DNA of 64,000 bases from Rothia nasisuis (lineage in GTDB: Bacteria; Actinomycetota; Actinomycetes; Actinomycetales; Micrococcaceae), in contig NZ_CAKMSB010000004.1 in the NCBI RefSeq assembly GCF_928381405.1, positions 206,032 to 270,031 of the forward strand, written 5' to 3'. The notes below the pieces were generated by a model. That model was not told the DNA's origin, did no database searches, and was given only the letters and a program-made list of their open reading frames with translations. Position 1 is the stretch's first letter, and each line of letters opens with the position of its first letter. Below, piece by piece: positions 1 through 9,053 of the stretch. The position numbers were made by a program, and so were the translations under genes.

Positions 1-815
1 TCTGCCAAAAAGCCCAGAACCTTAGCGAAATCACTATCACCGGCTACCCCTGCACTGGTGAGCTGTAGGCCCCGCCGAGCGTCCTGAGTGAGCGCCGTAG
101 TCTGCGCCACCTGCACCATCAAAGCCGAATCAGTACCAGACGCAAAGTGCAGCCGCACATCACCAGAAAAACGCGCACTGATACTCCGCAGGAACCCACC
201 CAGATCATCAGAAATCTGCTCGCCCAGCTTCTGCCGCCCCATCACCAAAGAAGAAAAAAGCTGCACACCGCCCAGCACATCATCAGAGAAACGAGCTAGT
301 GCATAGGCAGGGCACAACAAGAGAGCTAAATCTGCCGGAGTAACCTTCAAAATAAAAGGCTCTAAGTTCCCTACCATGTCAGGCGAAGCAGCCGCATAAC
401 GCCGCAACAGGGCGACAGGGCGCTCCCCCGGAGTAGGGTCCACCACCCGAAAAACCAGCACCAAGGTCATCAATGACTGAATAAGGTGCCTAAGCGCAAC
501 ATTCTTCTCAAGCGCCGGAGCAACGCTACCCTCAACGGCCGCCTGCACCAGCATTTCTTCGAAAGTTCGCTTTGCCCGCAGGCGGCTCGAAGCCCACACA
601 GCAAAATCAAAAGCATCATAGAGTGTCTCGCGGGAGGCAAGGCTCTGCTCTACCGCACGCGGGAAACCAGTACCACCATGCCGTGAAGCCCACGTAGCAA
701 TCACAGGGCGCTTCACACCAGCAACACGGGCAGCCTGCGAAGCATTCAGCCTCAACCCTGAAAAAAGAGAACGAAGCTGCTCCATATCATGCTGCTCAAC
801 AGTGCTAGACGTCAT
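1..815 (-). CDS. Partial helix-turn-helix protein, possibly an N6-adenine DNA methylase
   Basis: The first 271 codons of a gene that runs off the left edge; the frame is open from the ATG at 813-815 to position 3. Residues about 25-45 (NASQAARVAGVKRPVIATWA) read as a helix-turn-helix. Residues beyond are largely helical with no motif I recognise. An N-terminal segment of this style is common in actinobacterial N-6 DNA methylases, where the catalytic NPPY-type motif comes later, so that identity is a guess. Upstream spacing shows no strong ribosome binding site. It is read away from the iol operon and shares no promoter with it. Codon use is like the host. Confidence 0.6.
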   Translation of the reverse strand, partial: MTSSTVEQHDMEQLRSLFSGLRLNASQAARVAGVKRPVIATWASRHGGTGFPRAVEQSLASRETLYDAFDFAVWASSRLRAKRTFEEMLVQAAVEGSVAPALEKNVALRHLIQSLMTLVLVFRVVDPTPGERPVALLRRYAAASPDMVGNLEPFILKVTPADLALLLCPAYALARFSDDVLGGVQLFSSLVMGRQKLGEQISDDLGGFLRSISARFSGDVRLHFASGTDSALMVQVAQTTALTQDARRGLQLTSAGVAGDSDFAKVLGFLA

Positions 816-913
816 AGGTCAATTCTACTAACGAGCGCCGGGCAGACCACTGCAGAAACCGCCGTTTTACAGGCACCCAACCACTACCGGTACATATACC
901 CATCATCAATAAG

Positions 914-950
914 AAAACCGCCCGCCCCGGTGGATACCGAGGCGGGCGGT
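914..950 (-). terminator. Rho-independent terminator of the iol operon
   Basis: On the minus strand an ACCGCCCGCC stem pairs with GGCGGGCGGT and is followed directly by TTTTCTT. It lies just past the iolA stop codon and so ends the minus-strand iol operon. Confidence 0.85.
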
Positions 951-971
951 GCCGTCCTGAACTAACTAACG

Positions 972-2471
972 CTAGTTGCGGGACTCGAAGTTAAAGGAGG
1001 TTGCGGAGACGTCCTTGCGCTCGGGGAAGCGCTGAGTCACAGCCTTGTTGCGGGTGTAGAAGCGCAGGCCGTCCTCACCGTAGACGTGGTGCTCGCCGAA
1101 CAGCGAGTCGTTCCAGCCACCGAAGGAGTGGTTAGCCAGGGGCACAGGCAGGGGAACATTAACACCCACCATGCCGACCTTGATATCACGGGTGAACTTG
1201 CGGGCAGCGTAGCCAGAGTCGGTGAAAATGCAGGTGCCGTTGCCAAAGGGGTTGGAGTTAATCACCTCGATACCCTCTTCCAGGGAATCAACACGCACAA
1301 CAACCAGTACAGGGCCGAAGATTTCCTCGGCGTAGGCACTCATCTCACGCTTGACGTTATCAATCAGGGTAGGGCCTACGAAGTAGCCGTTCTCATGGTC
1401 TTCTACCAGGATGTCGCGGCCGTCCACCACGATAGCTGCGCCGTCAGCCTCAGCTTCGGTGATGATGCGCTTGACGCGATCTCGAGAGGCGGGGGTGATG
1501 AGCGGGCCCATGTCGGCGCCAGCGTCCATACCGTTGGCCACCTTGACCTCGCGTGCCTTGGCGGCAACACGCTCAACGACGATATCCGCAGCCTCGCCCA
1601 CCGCGACGGCTACGGAAATCGCCATGCAACGCTGGCCTGCTGCACCGAAGGCAGCGGCGGTCAGGTGGTCTGCCACAACATCCATGTTGGCGTCAGGCAT
1701 AATGAGCGCATGGTTCTTAGCGCCGCCAAGAGCCTGCACGCGCTTGCCGTTCTTGGTGGCGGTAGCGTGAACGTACTGGGCGATGGGGGTGGAGCCGACG
1801 AAGGAGACACCGTCAATATCACTATGGTTGAGTAGGCCGTCTACCATTTCCTTGCCGCCATGCAGCACGTTGAAGACGCCGTCGGGCAGGCCGGCTTCCT
1901 TCCAGAGCTTGGCAATGAAGTTGGCTGCGCCAGGGTCACGCTCGGAGGGCTTGAGGATGAAGGTGTTACCGGCTGCGATAGCCAGGGGGGCCATCCAGAG
2001 CTGGATCATGACGGGGAAGTTGAAGGGGGTGATACCCGCGACGACACCCAGGGGCTGACGGAGCGAGTAGGCATCGATGCCGGTGGCTGCCTGGGGGGTG
2101 TAGGTGCCAGAGATGAGGTTTGTGATACCGCAGGCATACTCAACAATTTCCTGGCCGCGGGCAATCTCACCCTTGGCATCAGAGAGGACCTTGCCGTGTT
2201 CACGCACTACAAGCTCTGCCAGTTCGTCAGTGTTGGCAACCAGCAGTTCACGGAACTTGAAGAGAATGGAGGTGCGCTTGGCGAGGGAAAGTTCACGCCA
2301 GGTTTCGGATGCGGTCTTTGCAGCACCTACTGCTGCCTCGAGTTCGGTGGTACCACCCAGGTGCAGAGAGCCGATGGTTTCACCGGTGGCGGGGTTGAAG
2401 ATGTCCTGGCGTTCGGTGCCTGCACTGGCTACTTCTGCGCCGTTGATGAAGTGCTGTACTTGGTAGGTCAC
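972..2471 (-). CDS. iolA: Methylmalonate-semialdehyde dehydrogenase (CoA-acylating), IolA/MmsA
   Basis: Oxidises malonate semialdehyde or methylmalonate semialdehyde to acetyl-CoA or propionyl-CoA with NAD and CoA, the last step of inositol catabolism; cytosolic. The 499-residue product has the family's usual length. The catalytic cysteine is Cys282 in GAAGQRCMA, and ITPFNFP (147-153) and FVGSTPIAQ belong to the NAD-binding aldehyde dehydrogenase fold. The frame stays open 73 codons further upstream into iolD, but the GTG at 2471 is chosen because AAGGAGA sits at the right distance and the homology starts there. It is the last gene of the operon, 76 nt after iolD, and is followed by a strong terminator. 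Confidence 0.93.
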   Translation of the reverse strand: MTYQVQHFINGAEVASAGTERQDIFNPATGETIGSLHLGGTTELEAAVGAAKTASETWRELSLAKRTSILFKFRELLVANTDELAELVVREHGKVLSDAKGEIARGQEIVEYACGITNLISGTYTPQAATGIDAYSLRQPLGVVAGITPFNFPVMIQLWMAPLAIAAGNTFILKPSERDPGAANFIAKLWKEAGLPDGVFNVLHGGKEMVDGLLNHSDIDGVSFVGSTPIAQYVHATATKNGKRVQALGGAKNHALIMPDANMDVVADHLTAAAFGAAGQRCMAISVAVAVGEAADIVVERVAAKAREVKVANGMDAGADMGPLITPASRDRVKRIITEAEADGAAIVVDGRDILVEDHENGYFVGPTLIDNVKREMSAYAEEIFGPVLVVVRVDSLEEGIEVINSNPFGNGTCIFTDSGYAARKFTRDIKVGMVGVNVPLPVPLANHSFGGWNDSLFGEHHVYGEDGLRFYTRNKAVTQRFPERKDVSATSFNFESRN

Positions 2472-2547
2472 GGGGTTCTCCTTGGTCGGGGTTTGATAGA
2501 TGGAGTGTGGGGTAGGCGGGGCAGGGTGCAAGGGGCCCTCCTGGTCT

Positions 2548-4476
2548 TTAGAGGAAGGTGCGCTGCTTGGTCTTCCAGTCAGCGTAGGTTTCGTAGGCCT
2601 TCTGGGTGGATTCCAGGTCACTAGCGCCGGTGACGGGCACATCCCACCAGGACTCTGATGAGGGGGCGTCGACGAGCGGGTCTGATTCAACGTGAATGAC
2701 GATAGGGCCGGACCCTTCGGGCGCTGCCTTGGCTTCTGCTATGGCTACCATGAGGTCTTCGCGGGCGTTCTCACCGGGTTCGACTCGGACGACGCGGACG
2801 CCCAGGGATTCAGCGTTGGCTGCCAGGTCAATGGGCAGGGTGTCACCGTGATCGAAGGAGTGATTCTCTGCATCGTGCATGCGGTACTTGGTGCCGAAAC
2901 GCTGGGAACCCAGGGACTCAGATAGAGCGCCGATGGAGGCATAGCCGTGGTTCTGAATAAGAACGGTGATGAGCTTGATTCCCTCAGCAACAGCAGTCAC
3001 CAGCTCAGTGTGCATCATCAGGTAGGAGCCGTCGCCCACCATGACCACCACGTCGCGGCCGTCCTTGGTATCCAGGGAGGCGCGCTTAACGCCAAGGCCG
3101 CCGGGGATTTCGTAACCCATGCAGGAGTAGGCGTACTCAACGTGGTAGCCGTGAGTGTCTTTGACACGCCAGAGCTTGTGCAGGTCCCCGGGCAGAGAGC
3201 CGGCGGCGCAGATGACGACGTCGCGGTCGTCCATTGCCTCGTTGACGGCGCCGATGATTTCGTTCTGGCTCATCAGGGGGCGGTGGCGCTCTGCGAAGGC
3301 GGAGTCTACGATGCCGTCCCAGCGCTTCTTCTCGTCGGCAACCTGCTGACGGACAGCGTCCGAGACGCTAAAGCCACTCGTTGCCTCATTGAGCTTGACC
3401 AGCGCCTTGCGGGCGTCGGCGACGACGGTGAGGGAGGTGCCCTGCTTGTAGGCGTCGAAGGAGGCGACGTTGATGTTGACGAACTTGACATCGGGGTTCT
3501 GGAAGGCGGTACGGGAGGCGGTGGTGAAGTCCTCGTAGCGGGTGCCGATACCGATGATGAGGTCGGCTTCGCGAACCAGAGCGTTAGATGCAGTGGAGCC
3601 GGTGGAGCCAACGGCACCGAGGCAGAGGGGGTGGTCCCAGTTCATGACGCCCACAGCTGCCTGAGTGTAGGCGACGGGAATGCCGGTTGCTTCTGCGAAC
3701 TTCTGCAGCTCGTCAGTGGCGAAAGCATAGTGCACACCGCCACCGGCGATGATGACGGGCTTCTTAGCGTCGCGGATCGCTGATACTGCGGCGCGGATTT
3801 CCGCATCCTCCGCTTCGGGGCGGCGGATACGCCATTCGCGGGGAGCGAGGAATTCGTCCGGCACCTCGATGATTTCCGCCTGGACGTCCTGGGGCAGAGC
3901 AATAGTGACGGCACCGGTTTCAACGGGGTCAGTCAGCACACGCATGCCACCCAGCAGGGAGGCAAAGAGCATTTCGGGGCGCCAGACGCGGTCAAAGTAG
4001 CGAGAGACAGGGCGGAAGATGTCGTTGACAGTGATGTCGCCTGCATCGGGCCGTTCCAGCTGCTGCAGCACAGGGTCAGCAGCGCGGGTGGCGAACTGGT
4101 CTGAGGGCAGCAGAAGCGCGGGCAGACGGTTGGTGGTCGCCAGGGCGGCGCCGGTAACCATGTTGGAGGAGCCGGGACCAATGGAGGTGGTGACGGCATA
4201 GGTTGCGCGGCGGCGGGTGTGGCGGGCGTAGCCCACTGCCTGGTGCACCTGAGCCTGTTCGTTGCGCCCCTGGTAGTAGGGCATAAGCTCAGGTTCAAGT
4301 TCCTGGTACTGGCGCAAGGCCTGGCCTACGCCTGCAACATTGCCGTGACCGAAGATACCGAACATGCCGGGGATTGTACGTTCACGATACTCAACGCCTG
4401 CAACCTCATCCACGGTGTATTGATTACCGAGGAACTTGACGGTGGCCTGAGCTACGGACATTTTCTGGGTTGCCAT
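2548..4476 (-). CDS. iolD: 3D-(3,5/4)-trihydroxycyclohexane-1,2-dione hydrolase IolD
   Basis: Thiamine diphosphate enzyme that opens the ring of the diketo inositol intermediate to give 5-deoxy-glucuronate. At 642 residues it has the expected length and the acetolactate-synthase-like three-domain layout. SIGPGSSNMVTG is in the N-terminal domain and the TPP/magnesium motif GDGSYLMMHTEL...QNHGYASIG is in the C-terminal domain. ATG at 4476 follows AGAAAGAAG. It lies between the aldolase (35 nt upstream) and iolA, so co-transcription with iolC is expected. No anomaly seen. Confidence 0.95.
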   Translation of the reverse strand: MATQKMSVAQATVKFLGNQYTVDEVAGVEYRERTIPGMFGIFGHGNVAGVGQALRQYQELEPELMPYYQGRNEQAQVHQAVGYARHTRRRATYAVTTSIGPGSSNMVTGAALATTNRLPALLLPSDQFATRAADPVLQQLERPDAGDITVNDIFRPVSRYFDRVWRPEMLFASLLGGMRVLTDPVETGAVTIALPQDVQAEIIEVPDEFLAPREWRIRRPEAEDAEIRAAVSAIRDAKKPVIIAGGGVHYAFATDELQKFAEATGIPVAYTQAAVGVMNWDHPLCLGAVGSTGSTASNALVREADLIIGIGTRYEDFTTASRTAFQNPDVKFVNINVASFDAYKQGTSLTVVADARKALVKLNEATSGFSVSDAVRQQVADEKKRWDGIVDSAFAERHRPLMSQNEIIGAVNEAMDDRDVVICAAGSLPGDLHKLWRVKDTHGYHVEYAYSCMGYEIPGGLGVKRASLDTKDGRDVVVMVGDGSYLMMHTELVTAVAEGIKLITVLIQNHGYASIGALSESLGSQRFGTKYRMHDAENHSFDHGDTLPIDLAANAESLGVRVVRVEPGENAREDLMVAIAEAKAAPEGSGPIVIHVESDPLVDAPSSESWWDVPVTGASDLESTQKAYETYADWKTKQRTFL

Positions 4477-4511
4477 GGTCTTCTTTCTGCCTGCAGAGAG
4501 TTTAGGTAGGT

Positions 4512-5420
4512 TTACGCTTGCTGGTTAAGCAGGGAGGCGGCGGTTGCTACTGCTCCAGCGACGTCGCCGTCTTCGGGGTAGAGCAGGGTACGGCCCACGG
4601 TAAGTCCCTGCACCCCAGGGAGTTTGAGGGCTGCTTCCCAAGTGGCGAAGACTTCGTCGGGGGCACCTGAGGGGTCGCCGCCGAGCAGGACGGTAGGCAG
4701 GGTGGTTGCCGCCATGACGCGTTCCATCTCGTCCACGACGGGGAGCTTCATCCAGGTGTAGGCACTTGAAGCACCCAGGGCGGAGGCGATACCCACGGAC
4801 TTGATGACCGCATCTGCGCTCAGATTATTGCGGATAGCACCGTCCACGGTTTCGGAGATGAAAGGCTCCACCATGGCATAGAGACCACGCTCAACCAGGG
4901 AGTCTACTGCTTTCGCGGTGGCTTCGAGAGTGGCAACGGTATTGGGGTCACCATAGTGAATGCGGGTGAGCATTTTGCCGCCGTCTGCGCCGAGCCTAAC
5001 CAGCATGTCTGCGGTATGGCCTGTGAAGCGGTCGTCCATTTCGTTAATCAGGCCGGAGAGACCGCCGCGATTCATGGAACCAAAGACGAGCTTGCCGTCG
5101 AGGGCACCGAGCAGGAGCAGGTCGTCGAGGATATCAGGGGAGGCGAGGACGCCATCCACGGCGGGGTTGGCGAGGGCTACCTGCAGGCGGTCGAGCAAAT
5201 CACGGCGGTCTGCCATTGCCAGGGGGTTGCTACCGACCTTGTTGGCACCGCGGGCAGGGTGATCTGCGGCCACAATGAAGTTCTGCGTGCCGTAGGTGGC
5301 ACCGGGGTGACGCTTACGGTTTTCAGCCGCACGGAAAACTGCCTGTGGGTCCTCAAGGCGGAGCTGAGTGAGGTGTTCGTAGCGCTTGGGGTCGCGCTCT
5401 TCGGTGAGGTTGATTGACAT
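4512..5420 (-). CDS. Cgl0158-family (beta/alpha)8 aldolase of the inositol operon
   Basis: A 302-residue class I aldolase-like barrel protein of the kind found in actinobacterial iol clusters. Signature stretches include AADHPARGANKVG near residue 51, the DGGKMLTRIHYGD strand near 145-158 and the C-terminal phosphate loop region GLTVGRTLLYP. By position it probably replaces IolJ, cleaving 2-deoxy-5-keto-gluconate 6-phosphate to dihydroxyacetone phosphate and malonate semialdehyde. That role is inference; databases often label the family deoxyribose-phosphate aldolase. It sits 34 nt after iolC and 35 nt before iolD, so it is in the same operon. Confidence 0.85.
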   Translation of the reverse strand: MSINLTEERDPKRYEHLTQLRLEDPQAVFRAAENRKRHPGATYGTQNFIVAADHPARGANKVGSNPLAMADRRDLLDRLQVALANPAVDGVLASPDILDDLLLLGALDGKLVFGSMNRGGLSGLINEMDDRFTGHTADMLVRLGADGGKMLTRIHYGDPNTVATLEATAKAVDSLVERGLYAMVEPFISETVDGAIRNNLSADAVIKSVGIASALGASSAYTWMKLPVVDEMERVMAATTLPTVLLGGDPSGAPDEVFATWEAALKLPGVQGLTVGRTLLYPEDGDVAGAVATAASLLNQQA

Positions 5421-5454
5421 GGGGTGTACTGTACTTCTTCCGTGAAGAGGGCTT

Positions 5455-6423
5455 TTAGAAGCTGCGGCCGCGTTCTTCGAGCAGAGCCTTGACCTCTGAC
5501 TCTACGGGCATTGCTTCAGAGCAGGCGATTTGGGAAGCGACGATAGCACCAGCGGCATTGGCGAAGTCTAGGACCTGTTGCAGGGGCCAGCCTGAGAGAA
5601 TACCGTGGGTGAAAGCACCGCCAAAGGAGTCACCTGCACCGAGGCCGTTAGCGGTTTCAACGGGCACGGGTGCAGAGACGATACGTTCGGTAGCGGTCTT
5701 AGCCATAACACCCTGAGCACCCATCTTGACGACAGCAATCTTGACGCCTGCTTCGAGGAGGCGATCTGCCTGCTCGTCAGGGGTGCCGTCACCGACTGCG
5801 GTGGCGCATTCTTCACGGTTGCCGATGGCGATAGTAGCGTATTTGAGGGATTCCCTAGCCGCTGCCGTAGCGTCATCGGGCTTGGCCCAAAACATGGGGC
5901 GGAAGTCTAGGTCTAGAATCGTGTGCTGGTCTTCTGCCAGGTCTTCGCGGGGGCGGGCTGCATGGGCTGCTAGCTGGGCCTCGCGGGCTGGTTCCTGGCA
6001 GAGACCGGTGAGGGTAGTCCAGAAAATCTTGGTGGTTTTAACCGCGTCCATGTCAATCTCATCTGCGGTAATCTGCAGGTCTGGGGCGGTGGGAAAACGG
6101 CCGTAGAAGTAGAGGGGAAAGTCTTCGGGGGGCCTGATAGCGCAGAAGGTGACGCAGGTCTGAAGGTCGTTGTTAACGATGACGTTCTTGTCGTCTGAGC
6201 CGTAGCGGTTGAGTTCGCGGCGTAGGAAGACACCGAAGGGGTCGTTACCGACGCTGGTGATGACCGAGGTCTTGTGCCCGTACTTTGCAGCGGCAACGGC
6301 AACATTGGCCGGTGATCCCCCAAGATATTTGCCGAAGCTGGTGACATCTTCCAGCCCAACTCCGATGTCGTGGGGGTAAACATCTACGCTGATACGGCCC
6401 ATGGTTAGTAGTTCGTAGCTCAT
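5455..6423 (-). CDS. iolC: 5-dehydro-2-deoxygluconokinase IolC (PfkB family)
   Basis: Phosphorylates 5-dehydro-2-deoxy-gluconate with ATP. The 322-residue protein shows both PfkB signatures: GGSPANVAVAAAKYGHKT near the N-terminus and NGLGAGDSFGGAF with the catalytic aspartate near residue 260. It is the first gene of the minus-strand iol operon and faces a divergent promoter region. No iolB, iolE or iolG lies in this window, so those steps must be encoded elsewhere or be done by other enzymes. Confidence 0.93.
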   Translation of the reverse strand: MSYELLTMGRISVDVYPHDIGVGLEDVTSFGKYLGGSPANVAVAAAKYGHKTSVITSVGNDPFGVFLRRELNRYGSDDKNVIVNNDLQTCVTFCAIRPPEDFPLYFYGRFPTAPDLQITADEIDMDAVKTTKIFWTTLTGLCQEPAREAQLAAHAARPREDLAEDQHTILDLDFRPMFWAKPDDATAAARESLKYATIAIGNREECATAVGDGTPDEQADRLLEAGVKIAVVKMGAQGVMAKTATERIVSAPVPVETANGLGAGDSFGGAFTHGILSGWPLQQVLDFANAAGAIVASQIACSEAMPVESEVKALLEERGRSF

Positions 6424-6609
6424 GATTACTTGTATGTCCTTTACACGATAGTAGAGGTTTACTACACACTAGAGTGCTACAAGACATACCCATCTGTCAA
6501 ACTTTGTACTTACATATTGACAAAAGAGGTTGCTGGGCATTTAAATAGTGCATCAAGGCAGGTCGTGTCATCTGCCCAAGACCTACCCCACGTGCTCATA
6601 AGGAGAACC
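6424..6609. promoter_or_regulatory. Divergent promoter region of the iol operon and the TIM-barrel gene
   Basis: A plus-strand promoter is visible: TTGACA at 6517-6522, 17-nt spacer, TTTAAAT at 6540. TGTCAA at 6495-6500 and that TTGACA form an inverted pair 16 nt apart, so the same hexamer faces the minus strand too. A short GTAG-N7-CTAC dyad lies at 6451-6465. A shared operator for both directions is likely, but the regulator is not encoded nearby. Confidence 0.6.
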
Positions 6610-7623
6610 ATGAAGCTCGGTGTCTACAGCGCAATCCTGCACGACCGCCCCCTGGAAGAAGCCCTCAGCATCGTCGCTGATCTTGGCCTCTCAGGTTACG
6701 AACTCAACACCGGCGGCTTCCTGCCGCCCGTCCACGTCCCCATTGATGACATTCTCGATAACCCCAAACTCTCAAGGGACTACCTGAAAAAATTTGAAAC
6801 AGCCGGAGTAGAAATTGCAGGTCTCAACTGCAACGGAAATCCCCTGCACCCCAACCCCAAAATTGGTGAAAAACACGCAGAAGACCTGCGCAAATCTATC
6901 CGCCTCGCTCCCCTACTAGGCCAAACCCGCGTGGTCACCATGAGCGGGCTCCCCGGCACAGAGCCCGGCACCAAGCACCCGGCCTGGCACGTTAACGCCT
7001 GGAACTCCGGCACCCTGGACTCTCTTGACTACCAGTGGGACATCGCCGCAGAGTTCTGGGCTGAAATTGAGGAGCTAGCTGCCGATAACGGCGTGAAGGT
7101 AGCCCTAGAACTGCACCCTCAAAACCTGGTCTTCAACCCACCTACTGCCAGGCGCCTAGTAGAGCGTATCGGTGCCACTCATATCGGCGTCGAGCTCGAT
7201 GCCTCCCACCTTTTCTGGCAGCAGATGGACCCCATTAAGTGCGTTGAATGGCTCGGCGATCTCACCTACCACGCCGCAGCCAAGGACGTCCGTATCAATC
7301 GAGAAAACGCCGAAATCTACGGCGTGCTTGACGAACGCTTCCGCCGCCTTGACCCCAGCGAAAACCGCACCAACCTCGGTGGTGACGAATGGGTCAACGA
7401 GTGGCCCAAGGACTCCGCCTGGGACTTTGTCGCCGTTGGCGTTGGGCATGATGCCACCTATTGGGCAGAGTTTATGAAGGCCCTCTACAGCGTAGATGAG
7501 AACATGTGGGTCAACATTGAACATGAGGACACCTCCATGGGACCGATTGAAGGCCTGGAATACGCCGCCGAAACTCTTTTCGAAGCGGCCCGCATCGCGG
7601 GCATAGACATCAAGGGGAAGTAG
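6610..7623 (+). CDS. Sugar phosphate isomerase/epimerase-type TIM barrel (IolH/IolE-like)
   Basis: A 337-residue xylose-isomerase-like TIM barrel (AP endonuclease family 2 fold). Metal-site acidic and histidine residues expected of the fold are visible in VALELHPQNLVFN, GVELDASHLFWQ and NIEHEDTSMG. The frame is open upstream, but ATG 6610 is chosen because AAGGAGAACC precedes it. Divergence from iolC points to inositol or inosose handling; IolE-, IolH- or IolI-like roles are all possible and I cannot separate them from sequence. A perfect-dyad terminator follows at 7681. Confidence 0.82.
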   Translation: MKLGVYSAILHDRPLEEALSIVADLGLSGYELNTGGFLPPVHVPIDDILDNPKLSRDYLKKFETAGVEIAGLNCNGNPLHPNPKIGEKHAEDLRKSIRLAPLLGQTRVVTMSGLPGTEPGTKHPAWHVNAWNSGTLDSLDYQWDIAAEFWAEIEELAADNGVKVALELHPQNLVFNPPTARRLVERIGATHIGVELDASHLFWQQMDPIKCVEWLGDLTYHAAAKDVRINRENAEIYGVLDERFRRLDPSENRTNLGGDEWVNEWPKDSAWDFVAVGVGHDATYWAEFMKALYSVDENMWVNIEHEDTSMGPIEGLEYAAETLFEAARIAGIDIKGK

Positions 7624-7680
7624 CCACCAGTCACAGGCAAAAACCCTTAGACATAGGCTCGGCTGCACCCGTCCACCTGA

Positions 7681-7710
7681 AAAGAGCGGGCCAGCTGGCC
7701 CGCTCTTTTC
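7681..7710 (+). terminator. Terminator after the TIM-barrel gene
   Basis: A perfect palindrome built on AAAGAGCGGGCCAG/CTGGCCCGCTCTTTT with A-run and T-run on both sides, so it can work in both directions. It lies 58 nt after the stop codon. The rest of 7624-7916 shows only a TTTCAGAA/TTCTGAAA dyad at 7757-7786 and no gene. Confidence 0.85.
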
Positions 7711-7916
7711 AATCACACACACATTTCTTGCGGCCCTCACGGGCGGCTTACCTTTATTTCAGAAGAAACACACACTTTTTCTGAAAGGGACTCTCTCAAG
7801 TCTTGTCAGCTCCACCGGTTATCTCTCCGGCTGACTGGTACTACCAGTATGGCAAGACGGCCTATGCGCTGACCTAGGTGAACCTGTGTAGCTGCTGTGC
7901 GAGTTAGGCTTAGGGC

Positions 7917-8678
7917 ATGAGCACTGTAACGATTGACTTGAACTCTGATTCTGGGGAGTCTTTTGGCTCCTGGGCCATGGGCGACGACGCTGCAATGATG
8001 CAGACCGTCTCTTCAGCCAATATCGCGTGCGGTTTTCATGCAGGTGACCCGTCGGTTGCCCGGTCAACGGTGCGCTCTGCTCGTGAGAACGGGGTGACGG
8101 TGGGCGCCCACGTTTCTTACCCTGACCTGGCTGGATTTGGGCGCCGCTTTATAGATATGACCGCTACCGAGCTCACCGATGCGGTGATCTACCAGGTAGG
8201 GGCACTTGAGGCGGTGGCCCGGGTTGAGGGCACCGAGGTGCGCTACTGTAAGCCCCACGGTGGGCTCTACAACGCCATTGTTCACCACGAGGTGCAGGCT
8301 GCGGCGGTGGCTCAGGCCCTGCATGAGCTCGGTGACCTGCCGATTCTCTGTATGCCCAACTCGGCGGTTGCCCGTGAAGCCGAGGCGCTGGGCGTTCCGG
8401 TTTTCTATGAGGCTTTTGCCGACCGTGGCTACACCCCGGCAGGCAAGCTGGTCTCGCGCCGCGAGCCCGGCGCGGTCATTCACGACCCGGACGTCGTGGC
8501 CTCCCGGGTGCTCCGCATGGCAGTGGAGCACAAGGTTGTAGCCGTTGACGGCTCAGTTGTTCCCCTGCACGCCGATAGTATCTGTGTGCACGGCGATACC
8601 CCCGGTGCCGTAGCCATCGCCGCGCGCGTTCGGGCCGAACTGGAGAAGACGGGGGTGGGCGTCCGCGCCTTCATCTAG
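7917..8678 (+). CDS. pxpA: 5-oxoprolinase subunit A (LamB/YcsF family), PxpA
   Basis: With PxpB and PxpC this protein hydrolyses 5-oxoproline (pyroglutamate) to glutamate with ATP; cytosolic. At 253 residues it has the family length, and the N-terminal signature [12 protein letters not shown]...[14 protein letters not shown] is unmistakable, as are [15 protein letters not shown] and [11 protein letters not shown]. The ATG at 7917 has only a weak TTAGGG-like site before it. In most genomes pxpA is next to pxpB and pxpC; here a beta-glucoside PTS operon separates them by about 5 kb, which suggests a later insertion. Confidence 0.93.
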   Translation: MSTVTIDLNSDSGESFGSWAMGDDAAMMQTVSSANIACGFHAGDPSVARSTVRSARENGVTVGAHVSYPDLAGFGRRFIDMTATELTDAVIYQVGALEAVARVEGTEVRYCKPHGGLYNAIVHHEVQAAAVAQALHELGDLPILCMPNSAVAREAEALGVPVFYEAFADRGYTPAGKLVSRREPGAVIHDPDVVASRVLRMAVEHKVVAVDGSVVPLHADSICVHGDTPGAVAIAARVRAELEKTGVGVRAFI

Positions 8679-8758
8679 CCCCACCTGGTTAAAGCTCCTG
8701 ACCTGTGGATAAATCTCGTCATGCAGAAGTCACATTTCGCCCAAGTCATATAAAGTAG

Positions 8759-8881
8759 CAAAATAGACGGCAGCATCAGTTGGAGCGGCTTGCCTACCGG
8801 GTGGTTCGTGCCCAGTGGGAGGACCTTGTGACCCACCCTGAGCGGCTACGGGAACGGCTGCTAGCGGCCGGTGTTCGGTAG
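8759..8881 (+). pseudogene. C-terminal remnant of a DUF559-type protein
   Basis: An open stretch of about 40 codons without a start ends in LAYRVVRAQWEDLVTHPERL plus a short basic helix and TAG at 8879. This matches the usual C-terminal end of DUF559/Vsr-like endonuclease-fold proteins, from general knowledge of the family. An in-frame stop at 8756-8758 closes the upstream side. The rest of the gene is absent, so this is a decayed or deletion-truncated copy lying between pxpA and the PTS operon. Confidence 0.5.
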
Positions 8882-8903
8882 CTGGCTGAGTTCGCGGCTG
8901 GTT

Positions 8904-8968
8904 GAATGCCCCTGTTTTTGCCGAGCACCCCTCTCTAGGTGGCACTCTCGGCAAAAACAGGGGCATTC
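8904..8968. repeat. Perfect 22-bp inverted repeat with 21-nt loop
   Basis: The arms at 8904-8925 and 8947-8968 are exact reverse complements (outer end GAATGCCCCTG, inner end TTTTTGCCGAG). It lies between the DUF559 remnant and the PTS promoter. No run of T follows either arm, although T and A runs lie inside the stem. It may be a terminator, a small mobile palindrome or a recombination scar. Confidence 0.75.
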
Positions 8969-8988
8969 GGCGCTACAGCCCAAAGGGG

Positions 8989-9017
8989 TTGCAGCTGGCC
9001 CCACCCTGCACTAGAGT
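8989..9017 (+). promoter_or_regulatory. Probable promoter of the beta-glucoside PTS operon
   Basis: TTGCAG at 8989 and TAGAGT at 9012 with a 17-nt spacer lie about 40 nt upstream of the antiterminator RNA. A CCCCAC/GTGGGG dyad (8999-9021) overlaps the spacer and -10 element and may be an operator. Confidence 0.45.
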
Positions 9018-9053
9018 GGGGTGCACAACAGTTATGATTAACTGGCAATCCTA

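Noticed and set aside
1086..1835. Long plus-strand open frames opposite iolA and iolD (for example 1086-1835, 1860-2624, 2947-3783)
   Set aside because: They mirror the codon pattern of well-recognised minus-strand enzymes, have low-complexity Gly/His/Val-rich products and no ribosome sites.
7156..7740. 194-codon minus-strand frame over the TIM-barrel gene
   Set aside because: Antisense shadow of a gene with a clear fold and ribosome site; the product matches nothing.
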